Of a DNA stretch of 57,352 nt, positions 34,740 to 44,723 are shown in pieces. Where the stretch lies: assembly GCA_945864585.1 (NCBI GenBank), contig CAMBCF010000013.1, positions 1-57,352 on the forward strand, given 5' to 3'. Position 1 is the first letter of the stretch; the number at the start of each line of letters is the position of its first letter. This DNA is from Bordetella parapertussis (GTDB lineage: Bacteria; Pseudomonadota; Gammaproteobacteria; Burkholderiales; SG8-41). Position numbers and translations under genes: made by a program. The notes beneath the pieces were generated by a model. The model was given only the letters and a program-made list of their open reading frames with translations, did no database searches and had not been told where the DNA came from.

Positions 34740-37700
34740 TCAGACCAGCGCGCGAAGTTCGTCGAGTATTGTCTGAATGTCCCGCGAGTCCTCGCCCTGT
34801 ATAAGGATGCCTTGTGCGCGTAAAGACTCACGCGGTTGGCCGGGATCGCGGCCGCAAATCGCGGGAAATGCCGTTGCGCTTATCAGATAGCCGCGTATTG
34901 GAACATCGAGCGTAAGGACACGCAGTTCCCGCAGCAGATCAAGCTTCGTCAGAAAACGAGCATCGCCCAGAATCAATTCAATGCCCTTGGGTTCGACGAA
35001 AGCGAGTGCTTGACGGGCCCCGCGTTTTAGCCACAACATGAAATCCGGATAAAAGCCCTGCTCGGCAAAGAATCCGGCGCCGCGCAGTGCTTGGTTGCGC
35101 AAAAGGTATACAGTGCAATCGCACCACTCCGGCGCTTCACAATTCGCTTTCCACCAAGCGCGCAGATCCCACACGAAGCGCGCTTCGCTTTCCACCAGCC
35201 CCGGCGGATCGAGCCGTATGCCGAGTTCCTGATCGAGTAACGACAGTTGTCCACTTTGTTCGATACCCGGATTGGAGAGCAGCAGCGGCCGGTACAAATG
35301 CTCCTCGCACCACAATCGAGGCAGCGGGCGCGCGAGGTCGTCGCCGGGCATGGCGTGTTTTCCGTCTTGCAGCAGGGCTTCGATGCGATCCGCGAGATCG
35401 TTTAGCCCAACAATGCGCGCAACCTGCGCTTCGGGTTCCCGAAATTGAATTTCGGTAAGCAGACCGCCTACGTGTTTTTTCGCGAGTTGCAGCAGTTCGG
35501 TCGAGACGCGATTGGAGGCTTCCAGTTCAACACGGTAAGCGAGCGTGCGACTGCCTTTGACCTCCGCCCATGGGAAATTACCGTCATCGGCGGACAACAC
35601 TTCCGTGCGCCATTGTCCCTGCGCGGCCTCGCGCTGCGCGGCGCGGTAGCATCGAGTCAGCGCCTGTTCAATGCAAGCTGCGACTGCCGCCTCCGCCCTG
35701 CGCCACGCTGTCGTATCGCGCGGCAGAAAAAAATCTGCCGGCCCCGCGATGTGTGCTTTTTCCTTCAGGAAACGTGCAATTTCGCCGCGAGGCAGCACAA
35801 GATTGCGCCAACCCATGCGCGCCTTGAACGATAAAGCCTCGGTTTGCACGCGGTCGGGGTCTATCCATGCGGCAGGAACGGTACGCGCCGCAGGCGGTGC
35901 CACAGTCAGCGATTGGAGCGAGGTGATGCCGGACATGACGGCGATTTCCGCGGCTATGCGCTGTTCGACTGCCGGACAATTCGCCGCCATGAACACCACC
36001 GGCTCGCGCGCGAAGTTCGCGAGCGTCTCGTCATTGTGCAATACCTGCAAGGCAAGTTTATCGACCGCAGGCTCGACGGGTTGCAGCAAAACCCAAAGGG
36101 GATCCCGCCGTATGCCGTCGCGTTCCAGCGACGTGAGCCATGCCGCCACATAGTCGGCCTTGAGTCCGAACACGTTGAGTGTTTCCAGCACGCGCACGGG
36201 CAGCGGAGCGCCTGCCCCCGCGCGCTTCAACGTACCTTCGCGTCCGCGCAGGCGCACGCCGCGTCCGAACAACTGTATGACCTGACTGCCTTCGCCGCTG
36301 CCGACTTCCAGCAGCCCCATGCTCGATACTCGCCACGATGACCAGCCTTCGATGAAACGCTTGGCGCCGATCAGAAATTTAATACGCGGATCGCGTTCGA
36401 TGCGCTCGAATACCGATCCGCTTACCCGGTCCTCGCCACCGTCGGCAAGACCGAGCTTGAGCAACGCTGTTTTCAACTTGCGCGCTTCGCCAACGAAGAT
36501 CGTGCCGCACCATGCGTCATCTTGCGCACCGGTGCTGCGCAGACCCAGTTCGCCATTCGATAGTGCTGTCACCGCGAGTCCGCCGGCACCGCCGAAGAGC
36601 CGCGTCTGTAAGTCCTTCGCGATTTGCGTCGGCGTCAAACCCGTAAGCAAATCGAAGCGCAATGCATCGCCGCCAAGGCGCTGCTGCATTGGGCGTAACT
36701 CATTGATAATATTTGCGATTTTATCCTTGAGCCACGCGTGATCGCTGGCTGCCCGGTGCAGAAACCGAGCCACGCGCGCGACTTCCGAGGCTGTGTCCGC
36801 GCTGCCTTGCACGCGGCTGCCCACCAGCACCGCGAGTGGCGCGGCCAGGTTGTGCTCGGCGATCACCGCGCGATGTTCGCTATCGTCGAATGCTCGCGCC
36901 TGTTCGTAGAAGCCCAGCAATCCCACGGCCAGCAGCAAGTCTTCCTGAATCGAGTCCTTGGTGTTGACGACGCGGAAATCCTTGCCGTAGCCCTCGCGCC
37001 AGAATCGCGCATAACCAAAATCCACGAACACGCTTTTTGCATATTCCGCGTGCAATCCGGAATCGAGCGCGGCAACCTGCGCAAATGTTGCCGAATACTC
37101 GAAGGTAAATCCCGCCCGCCCCTCAACTGGCTGACGCGCCTCCGGGTGGCCTGCGAGCGATTCGCGGATGTCGCGCCAGTTGCCCGAGCCGCGCACCTCG
37201 TCGCTCTTCGTACCCTTGTGGCCTTCGTCCACTAGCAGCAGGTTAGGTCCGCGATAGTTGTCCACCGGCTCCTGCACGCCGCCGCCCCTGCGTCGTGCCG
37301 CGCCGTCGGCAAAATAAAACTTGGTTATCTCGGTTACGCTGACAGGCAGTCCCGCGAGCCCCGAGGCCGCCAGTTCCGCGCGATGCTGCGCCGACAGCGA
37401 TTCATTAGGCGTGATCAGCAGAATATTCTGCGGCTCGAATGGCAGGTGTTCAAGGAATTGCAGCAGATTCAAATGCAGTAACAGCGTCTTGCCCGCGCCG
37501 GTAGCCATGAAGCAGGCGATGCGGTCCAGCTCGGTGTCGGCGTAGGGCGTCAGCCCGGAATGCCACTCGCGGCGATACGCCTCCAGCGACTCGCGCAGAC
37601 CGGCGCGATCGCGCTTCAGGCGCGCCAGATACAAATCCGTGTAAAGACACGCGAGCCACTGAAAATAAGTCAGCGTAAAGCCCGCACGCGCACGGGCAAT

Positions 37701-37982
37701 GCGCGCCACGTGCGCGGCGATGCGCGCGTCGGCGGTGAGTACTTCGGCGCCGATGGCGCAGCCATTGCGCGCGGCCACCGCCAGCGCGAAATTCGAGTGG
37801 CCTCCGGCGCCAGCGCCCTGTGCACAGCCGGAGAGCGTATAGAGCAGCCGGTCGTAATGGCCTCCGACCTGCGCGGTGAGCCAGCCGGCGAGCGCAAGAT
37901 CGCGAGTAAACGGACGGCCACTACCGCCGTTCGCGCGCTTGGTACGCACTGGATGCTTCTTACGGTTACCCGGTGGTGGCAT
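34740..37982 (-). CDS. res: Type III restriction enzyme Res-like helicase-nuclease
   Basis: 1080 residues. Superfamily 2 motor: Walker A ATGAGKT at 160-166, DEAH-type box DEGH at 251-254, motif VI GRGVRLRG in the second lobe. The C-terminal PD-(D/E)xK nuclease is visible as YPDF (Asp 980) and FVEPKG (Glu 997, Lys 999). With the overlapping mod gene this makes a type III restriction endonuclease that translocates on unmodified DNA. It starts inside the mod gene (17-base overlap), so translation is coupled. Full length, no breaks seen. It is the last gene of the island, 49 bases before metF. Confidence 0.9.
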   Translation of the reverse strand: MPPPGNRKKHPVRTKRANGGSGRPFTRDLALAGWLTAQVGGHYDRLLYTLSGCAQGAGAGGHSNFALAVAARNGCAIGAEVLTADARIAAHVARIARARAGFTLTYFQWLACLYTDLYLARLKRDRAGLRESLEAYRREWHSGLTPYADTELDRIACFMATGAGKTLLLHLNLLQFLEHLPFEPQNILLITPNESLSAQHRAELAASGLAGLPVSVTEITKFYFADGAARRRGGGVQEPVDNYRGPNLLLVDEGHKGTKSDEVRGSGNWRDIRESLAGHPEARQPVEGRAGFTFEYSATFAQVAALDSGLHAEYAKSVFVDFGYARFWREGYGKDFRVVNTKDSIQEDLLLAVGLLGFYEQARAFDDSEHRAVIAEHNLAAPLAVLVGSRVQGSADTASEVARVARFLHRAASDHAWLKDKIANIINELRPMQQRLGGDALRFDLLTGLTPTQIAKDLQTRLFGGAGGLAVTALSNGELGLRSTGAQDDAWCGTIFVGEARKLKTALLKLGLADGGEDRVSGSVFERIERDPRIKFLIGAKRFIEGWSSWRVSSMGLLEVGSGEGSQVIQLFGRGVRLRGREGTLKRAGAGAPLPVRVLETLNVFGLKADYVAAWLTSLERDGIRRDPLWVLLQPVEPAVDKLALQVLHNDETLANFAREPVVFMAANCPAVEQRIAAEIAVMSGITSLQSLTVAPPAARTVPAAWIDPDRVQTEALSFKARMGWRNLVLPRGEIARFLKEKAHIAGPADFFLPRDTTAWRRAEAAVAACIEQALTRCYRAAQREAAQGQWRTEVLSADDGNFPWAEVKGSRTLAYRVELEASNRVSTELLQLAKKHVGGLLTEIQFREPEAQVARIVGLNDLADRIEALLQDGKHAMPGDDLARPLPRLWCEEHLYRPLLLSNPGIEQSGQLSLLDQELGIRLDPPGLVESEARFVWDLRAWWKANCEAPEWCDCTVYLLRNQALRGAGFFAEQGFYPDFMLWLKRGARQALAFVEPKGIELILGDARFLTKLDLLRELRVLTLDVPIRGYLISATAFPAICGRDPGQPRESLRAQGILIQGEDSRDIQTILDELRALV

Positions 37983-40900
37983 GCGGATCGCGCTCCTGCA
38001 TCACGCGGGCAAATTCCGCGTCAATACTGGTGCCGGTTTCGCCGTCGAGCAGCATCGTGTCGCCGTTGTACCAAATGCGCGCGTATGTCGAGAGCTTCGA
38101 ACCCCAGCGCGTCTCAAGGGCTACCGCGAGCCAGCGGTATTCGCGCTCCCAGAATTTACTCTCCGGGGCGGGTGTCAGATCACGCAACACCACGAGTTGC
38201 AACTCATCGTCACGTGTGCGCGCGGACATGATGCGGTAGCGGCGTTTCTCGAATGTGTCCTCGAGCACGCGCACGAGCCTCAGGCCGAGCATCGCCAGTG
38301 TGCTCTCGGCAAGATCGATGGGCACGAGCTTGACGCCGGCGGGCGTGTGCACCGGCAGTTGCGCGGAGAACGGCGCTTCAAACAGCCGCCCCGGCGCGAA
38401 CAGCGCCGATCCGCGCGTCTCCTCCTCCAGCAGGTAGCGCAGCGTGTAATCCGACCCTGCCATCTCGCGCATGCCGGCGCGGCGCGCTTCGTAATCGTCG
38501 CGTGTTTCCAGTGCGTCCAGTGAGTCTTCGTAGCATTCTATGCGTTGGACCTTTACTAGCGGGAGCGTTCGGTCAGACCAATGGTCATCGTTGTCGCTGG
38601 CATGATTAACTTCGCGCTTTGGAGCCCCGTCCTTCCAATCTGGGCAGCTAATCACTTTCGCTATGCGCGGAAGTAATACTGTATCGAAGTACTCGCCCTG
38701 TTCAACCAAAGTAAAACGCCTATCTCCTCCGTCCTCACGGTTGAGGTTGATTGCAGCATGCGCTGTGGTTCCGGACCCGGCAAAGAAATCGATGACCAAT
38801 TCACTGGATCCTTCATCTAGTCCAGCGACCCAAATACAATCCTGTACTGCAAATGGTGATTTCGCAAAAGAGAATCCTGTGGAATCACCAAACAATGCGC
38901 TAAGCGCTGCACTTCCATGCTCACGGGCTGCATAGGTGGGCTTGTCCCACCACGATCGCGGAAGGATACCGCTGGAAGGCGTATGTCGGCGAAGCACAAC
39001 GAGACCCCCGTCGCCGTTTCGTTTGGCTCTAAGGGACTCGACGGCGATTGACCCGTGGGTCAGACTCCACACACGGTCTCTACATTTGTCATCGATTGGG
39101 AAAAGAACTTCCTCGTCGGAATTCTTCTTCTCAAGTACATCCCACTCTCGCTTTTCAGCATTCCACGAGAGTTTTGGTACGCGAATGCTATGGAGGTCCG
39201 TGGAAATGTAGATCGGATAAAATTGCTTCGGTCTGGTTTTCCGATAAGTAACTGCACCACCGTCTTTTCGAAAGTTTCTCCAGTCAACAATGCTTCCTTC
39301 TTCTGTGGTGAATCTCTCAAGTTGTTTCTCTGTCCTGGGGATACGGCGCAATGCGGCTGCCTCTTTAGTACCAAAGAAAAACGCATACTCGTGGCAAATG
39401 GAGAATCCCTTTACTGTAGATCGCCCGGATGGATTGTTTCGGATCGTTGCTACACCAAGCTCATTATCTTGGCCAAAGATCTCCTGCAGCAGTTTGGCTA
39501 ACGTGTGTACTTCGTAATCATCTATAGTGACTACTGCAATTCCATCTCTACGCAAAAAACGCCGGCCCTGCCTAATACGATGGTCGAGCAAAGAAGCCCA
39601 TGAAGCGGACCTGTACTCATTCTTGTAGTCGATGGGTCCAGCGTCCGTGTTGTACGGTGGGTCAATATAGATGCACTGAACGCGCTCCAAATGACTCGCC
39701 TCAAGGGTCCTAAGTGCGCCATAGTTCTCCCCATGCACCAACACTCCGCCCAACTCTGCTTCAATATCGTCAAAGCAACCCAACACGCCAAGCACAAATG
39801 CTTCGTCGAAGTGAACAGTATGAATCGGCAGATGGGGAAACTTCTCCAGAAGTTTCTTGCCCGAGAGCGTGTTGTCGCCGACCCAGCCGCGCCATTCGGC
39901 GATTTGTTGTTTGTTGGCTGCGGCTTTATCCACCAGCGCCTTGCCGCCTTCGCGCGCGGCGAGCGCGGAGGCCATTACCAGCCAGTCAGTACGCAGGATG
40001 AACTTGCGTTTCTCGAATAATCGCGCCTGAAAATCCTCGATCTGGTGCAGGAACGCGATGATGCGCTTGCCGATGTCGCGCACGATGTTGAATTTGGCGC
40101 GCTCGCGCGCGAGTGCTGCAGGCGTCTCGCGATCCCATATCTGCAGAAACTCGTTCTTGAGAAAGTAATCAAGTTCGCCTTCGAGGAACGGGCCGAGCCG
40201 CGGATGCACGAAGAAGTCGCTGGTGTGCTTGCGCACGTAGCGCGCGACGTGCCGGTCGAATGCCGCGCCGTGCAGCGCGGCGGGCACGGACGCGCTCTTG
40301 AAGTCTGCGCCGTCCAGCCAGGCGCGCAACAGGCGGTCCTGTGTCTTGCTGGGTGCGAGTTGACTGCTGGCGGTGCCATTGCCTTCGCCGTTGTCGTCCT
40401 TCTCCTTTGCCTTGCCACCCTTGATGTCGTATTTTTTCGCCTCGGTTTCGGTCAGCGGGCGGTACTCGAAGCGGATGACGAGCGCCGCGCCGTCCTGTGC
40501 TTTTCCCGCCGGCACGAAGTAGCGCTTGGCGCCCTTGACGTTGTCCTTCTCCTGCTGGGCGGCGGTGATTTCGAACCGCACTTCGCCGCCCGCGCCCTCA
40601 GGCTTGAATGCATAGCTTTTGAGAAACTCGCCGCTTTTGACGTAGTGGCTGCCCTTGGTGGCCCAATGAAAGTACACGTCGGATCCGTCGTAAGGCACGC
40701 TGTAGGCCGCATCGCGTCCGCGCCGCGGTCGCAGGATGAAATCACCGTCGTTCCAATAACGATGAAAAAAAGTATCGAGTGCAGCGTAGATGCGGCTTTC
40801 TTCGTCTTCGGTGGCGGCGCCGGACACGGTGGCGAGTTGCGTTGCTATCAACGCCGGTAGTTCGTGATCGAGAAATTTGAGTACAAGATCGCGCCGTGCG

Positions 40901-40995
40901 TTAAGGATGCGATAGACGCCGAAGTTAAGCTCGGCGAGATCAAGTTTCAGAATGTCGTTCTTGAGCAGGCCGAGAAAGCGTTCGCGCGGCGTCAT
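37966..40995 (-). CDS. mod: Type III DNA methyltransferase (Mod), N6-adenine beta class
   Basis: 1009 residues, longer than classical Mod proteins because of a 400-residue N-terminal region of unknown function. Catalytic motif IV IDPPYNTDAG is at 444-453, before the SAM-binding motif DFFAGSGTTAHAAINLN at about 735-750; this order is the beta class. Methylates adenine in the recognition site and gives Res its specificity. Codon and base composition change sharply: about 38540-39830 (catalytic core and target recognition part) is much lower in GC than both ends. The start overlaps the upstream toxin stop by four bases (ATGA). Confidence 0.9.
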   Translation of the reverse strand: MTPRERFLGLLKNDILKLDLAELNFGVYRILNARRDLVLKFLDHELPALIATQLATVSGAATEDEESRIYAALDTFFHRYWNDGDFILRPRRGRDAAYSVPYDGSDVYFHWATKGSHYVKSGEFLKSYAFKPEGAGGEVRFEITAAQQEKDNVKGAKRYFVPAGKAQDGAALVIRFEYRPLTETEAKKYDIKGGKAKEKDDNGEGNGTASSQLAPSKTQDRLLRAWLDGADFKSASVPAALHGAAFDRHVARYVRKHTSDFFVHPRLGPFLEGELDYFLKNEFLQIWDRETPAALARERAKFNIVRDIGKRIIAFLHQIEDFQARLFEKRKFILRTDWLVMASALAAREGGKALVDKAAANKQQIAEWRGWVGDNTLSGKKLLEKFPHLPIHTVHFDEAFVLGVLGCFDDIEAELGGVLVHGENYGALRTLEASHLERVQCIYIDPPYNTDAGPIDYKNEYRSASWASLLDHRIRQGRRFLRRDGIAVVTIDDYEVHTLAKLLQEIFGQDNELGVATIRNNPSGRSTVKGFSICHEYAFFFGTKEAAALRRIPRTEKQLERFTTEEGSIVDWRNFRKDGGAVTYRKTRPKQFYPIYISTDLHSIRVPKLSWNAEKREWDVLEKKNSDEEVLFPIDDKCRDRVWSLTHGSIAVESLRAKRNGDGGLVVLRRHTPSSGILPRSWWDKPTYAAREHGSAALSALFGDSTGFSFAKSPFAVQDCIWVAGLDEGSSELVIDFFAGSGTTAHAAINLNREDGGDRRFTLVEQGEYFDTVLLPRIAKVISCPDWKDGAPKREVNHASDNDDHWSDRTLPLVKVQRIECYEDSLDALETRDDYEARRAGMREMAGSDYTLRYLLEEETRGSALFAPGRLFEAPFSAQLPVHTPAGVKLVPIDLAESTLAMLGLRLVRVLEDTFEKRRYRIMSARTRDDELQLVVLRDLTPAPESKFWEREYRWLAVALETRWGSKLSTYARIWYNGDTMLLDGETGTSIDAEFARVMQERDPHATTG

Positions 40996-41444
40996 GGTGC
41001 GCTCCCGGGGCTGCCCAAGGCGGAGAGATAGGCCGTGGCCGCTTCGCCCAACCGCCCGTCAAAGGTGGCGAGCGGCGCCTTAAGCTGGGCGGCCAGCCAC
41101 AGGTAGGCCGCGTCGTAGGCCGTGAGTTGGCATTGCGCGGCGAGCGCAAAAACGCCGTCCATGGCGATGGGGACACGCTCGATATCCAGCGCCGCGAAAA
41201 GCGCCAGTGATTGCACGGCGGCTTCGGCGTCCACTTGTTTGCTGCGCACTTTGCTTAGCGCGATGTTGGTGATTTCGTAATCGACCAGTTGCGGCGCGGC
41301 GAGCGCGCGCCCGCGCATCCAGCTAAGCGCAAGTTCTCTTTCATTTTCGTCAAACACGGCAGCGGCCAATACGCTGGCGTCGACCACCAGCGGTTGCCGG
41401 CTGGCGTATGGCGCGGGCGGTTGGGCGACGAAAAGCGTAAGCAT
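40992..41444 (-). CDS. PIN-domain toxin (VapC/FitB-like)
   Basis: 150 residues. PIN-fold acidic residues D22 (LVVDASVLAAAVF), E57 (LVDYEITNIAL), D111 (TAYDAAYLWLA) and D129 (LATFDGRL) are all present, so a functional RNase is expected. A 15-residue N-terminal extension precedes the fold. The antitoxin gene is nine bases upstream and the methyltransferase gene overlaps its 3' end by four bases, placing the toxin inside the restriction operon. Confidence 0.9.
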   Translation of the reverse strand: MLTLFVAQPPAPYASRQPLVVDASVLAAAVFDENERELALSWMRGRALAAPQLVDYEITNIALSKVRSKQVDAEAAVQSLALFAALDIERVPIAMDGVFALAAQCQLTAYDAAYLWLAAQLKAPLATFDGRLGEAATAYLSALGSPGSAP

Positions 41445-41453
41445 GGCGTGCGC

Positions 41454-41768
41454 TCAGGCTGCGGCGGCGTTGCGGTTGTCGCGCATGGCGCGCAAAATTT
41501 CCGCGGAGCTTGACGTACCGTTAGGGAACAACCGCTGCGCCCGCGCCGCGACTTCATCGATAGACAGCTTTTCGTCGCCGGGCGCGCCTGCCGTGGCGGG
41601 CGCTACCGTACTGCGGAAAGGTTGATTCGGTTGGACCGGTTGAGCAAGAGCCGCTTCCAGAATGCACATGAGCTCGCCTTGCAGGGAGCGGTGATTGCGC
41701 GCGGCACGCTCGCGCAACGCCGCCGTGAGCGTGTCAGGAACGCTTTTTACGGATAGATTAGTAGCCAT
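41454..41768 (-). CDS. FitA-type ribbon-helix-helix antitoxin
   Basis: 104 residues from the ATG at 41768; a 19-residue upstream extension is not conserved. N-terminal MATNLSVKSVPDTLTAALRE and NHRSLQGELMCILEAAL match the FitA/plasmid-stability ribbon-helix-helix DNA-binding fold; the C-terminal part (EVAARAQRLFP) should wrap the PIN toxin. First gene of the antitoxin-toxin-mod-res series. A palindrome at 41791-41806 overlaps its presumed promoter and is the likely autoregulatory operator. Confidence 0.88.
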   Translation of the reverse strand: MATNLSVKSVPDTLTAALRERAARNHRSLQGELMCILEAALAQPVQPNQPFRSTVAPATAGAPGDEKLSIDEVAARAQRLFPNGTSSSAEILRAMRDNRNAAAA

Positions 41769-41790
41769 AATGACTCCACTGTGAAAAATG

Positions 41791-41806
41791 GGATCATTAT
41801 GGATCC
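41791..41806 (-). promoter_or_regulatory. Putative operator/promoter of the antitoxin-toxin-mod-res operon
   Basis: GGATCATTATGGATCC is a 16-base imperfect palindrome 23 bases upstream of the antitoxin ATG. On the minus strand it contains CATAAT, a plausible -10 element, so a protein bound here would block transcription. A ribbon-helix-helix antitoxin is the obvious candidate ligand; inference only. Confidence 0.5.
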
Positions 41807-41831
41807 AAAACGGAACATAAAGCAATACGAT

Positions 41832-43244
<1,413 letters not shown>

Positions 43245-43276
43245 CACGCGCTCCTTTCCAGTTGGAAAAAAAGTTC

Positions 43277-43362
43277 GTGAGCGCCGTTGCGGGGTTAGGT
43301 CCACCGAGCCTGGCAGAGTTAAAGTCGGAAACCCCTTTAAAGTCTGTCGCAACGCTCCTCGG
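43277..43362 (-). promoter_or_regulatory. S-adenosylhomocysteine (SAH) riboswitch
   Basis: On the minus strand the leader reads CCGAGGAGCGTTGCGAC, then a variable stem, GCCAGGCTCGG, and GCAACGGCGCTCAC. GAGCGTTGC pairs with GCAACGGCGCTC and CCGAG pairs with CTCGG, the pseudoknotted core of the SAH riboswitch class known upstream of ahcY in betaproteobacteria and pseudomonads. The element ends about 30 bases before the ahcY ATG. Binding of SAH is expected to raise ahcY expression. Confidence 0.9.
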
Positions 43363-43372
43363 CGAGGGCGGT

Positions 43373-43378
43373 ATTATA
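43373..43378 (-). promoter_or_regulatory. -10 element of the ahcY promoter
   Basis: Minus-strand TATAAT lies about 11 bases before the first conserved base of the riboswitch, so transcription would start right at the aptamer. No good -35 hexamer is seen; the region upstream is AT-rich. Confidence 0.65.
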
Positions 43379-43404
43379 GCCTAAGTCACACGCGGTTTAA
43401 AATT

Positions 43405-43430
43405 AACATATTGTTTAAAAACAATATGTT
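43405..43430. promoter_or_regulatory. Perfect 26-bp AT-rich palindrome upstream of the ahcY promoter
   Basis: AACATATTGTTT-AA-AAACAATATGTT, 12-base arms with a two-base centre. It lies about 27 bases upstream of the ahcY -10 and 11 bases from the metK terminator. Position suits an activator or repressor site; a hairpin role is also possible. Confidence 0.55.
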
Positions 43431-43440
43431 ACGGTAAATC

Positions 43441-43466
43441 AAAAAGCCGATCTAAGGCGGCTTTTT
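43441..43466 (-). terminator. Terminator of metK (bidirectional shape)
   Basis: AAAAAGCCG and CGGCTTTTT form a perfect nine-base stem with an eight-base loop, giving a U-tract in either direction. It starts 20 bases after the metK stop. Confidence 0.85.
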
Positions 43467-43485
43467 ATAGCGCATACGAATGGCG

Positions 43486-44646
43486 TTACCGGGCGTCGGC
43501 TTTTAACGCTTCGACTTTATCCGTCGCCTCCCACGTGAACTCCGGCTCGTCGCGCCCAAAATGCCCGTGCGCGGCGGTTTTCTCGTAGATCGGACGCAGC
43601 AGGTTGAGAGAGTGAATGATGCCTTTCGGACGCAAGTCGAAATGTTTCTCGACCAGTTGGGCGATCTTTTCGTCAGAGATTTTGCCGGTGCCGAAGGTTT
43701 CGACCAGCACGCTGACCGGGCGTGCAATGCCGATCGCGTACGCCACCTGAATTTCGCACTTGCTGGCAAGGCCGGCGGCGACGATATTTTTTGCGACGTA
43801 ACGCGCGGCGTAGGCTGCCGAACGATCGACCTTCGATGGGTCTTTGCCGGAGAACGCACCGCCGCCGTGACGCGAATAGCCGCCGTAGGTGTCGACGATG
43901 ATTTTTCGTCCGGTCAGGCCGGTGTCGCCTTGCGGCCCGCCGATGACGAAGCGGCCGGTCGGGTTGATCAGATACTTGGTGTCCTTGGTGATCATATTTC
44001 TCGGCAGCACCGGTTTGACGATTTGCTCGATTACGCTTTCGGTGAGCGGTTCGTGCGAGATGTCCTCGGTATGCTGGGTGGAAATCACCACAGTGTCGAT
44101 GTGATGCGGCTTGCCGTCCACGTAACGCACCGATACTTGTGATTTTGCATCGGGGCGCGCCCACGGCAGACGGCCATCACGGCGCAATTCCGCATGACGC
44201 TCCATCAAACGGTGCGCATAAAAAATCGGCATCGGCATCAGTTCCGGCGTTTCGTCGCAGGCAAAGCCAAACATCAGGCCCTGGTCGCCCGCGCCTTGAT
44301 CGAGGTCCAAACCCTTACCTTCATCGACGCCCTGCGCGATATCCGGCGATTGCTGGTCGTAACATACCATCACACCGCAGCTCTTGTAGTCAAAGCCGAT
44401 ATCGGAATCGGTGTAGCCGATGCGTTTGATCACTTTGCGCGCCACTTGCGCGTAATCCACGCGCGCGCTGGTGGTGATCTGCCCGGCCATCACCACCAGG
44501 CCGGTGTGTGTCAGTGTTTCGGCGGCGACGCGGCCGGTTTTGTCTTGCGCCAGAACGGCATCGAGTACCGCATCGGAAATCGCGTCCGCAATTTTGTCGG
44601 GATGGCCTTCGGAAACGGATTCGGAGGTAAAAAGGAAATTGCTCAT
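43486..44646 (-). CDS. metK: S-adenosylmethionine synthetase
   Basis: Makes SAM from methionine and ATP. 386 residues from the ATG at 44646 ([16 protein letters not shown]); the frame is open a further 81 codons upstream but that part is low-complexity and overlaps the neighbouring divergent gene. [29 protein letters not shown] and [19 protein letters not shown] are the family signatures. It forms the SAM cycle with ahcY just downstream and has its own terminator. Confidence 0.97.
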   Translation of the reverse strand: MSNFLFTSESVSEGHPDKIADAISDAVLDAVLAQDKTGRVAAETLTHTGLVVMAGQITTSARVDYAQVARKVIKRIGYTDSDIGFDYKSCGVMVCYDQQSPDIAQGVDEGKGLDLDQGAGDQGLMFGFACDETPELMPMPIFYAHRLMERHAELRRDGRLPWARPDAKSQVSVRYVDGKPHHIDTVVISTQHTEDISHEPLTESVIEQIVKPVLPRNMITKDTKYLINPTGRFVIGGPQGDTGLTGRKIIVDTYGGYSRHGGGAFSGKDPSKVDRSAAYAARYVAKNIVAAGLASKCEIQVAYAIGIARPVSVLVETFGTGKISDEKIAQLVEKHFDLRPKGIIHSLNLLRPIYEKTAAHGHFGRDEPEFTWEATDKVEALKADAR

Positions 44647-44723
44647 GGGTGTGATCTTGCGCTTCGTTGAGTTTAAAAAAGCGCATAGAATACCATGAAG
44701 GTCTTGATTCTTCACGATAATCC

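Noticed and set aside
43245-43352. Longer N-terminus of ahcY
   Set aside because: The extension is translated from the SAH riboswitch; the ATG at 43244 has a good ribosome binding site and the conserved protein starts there.
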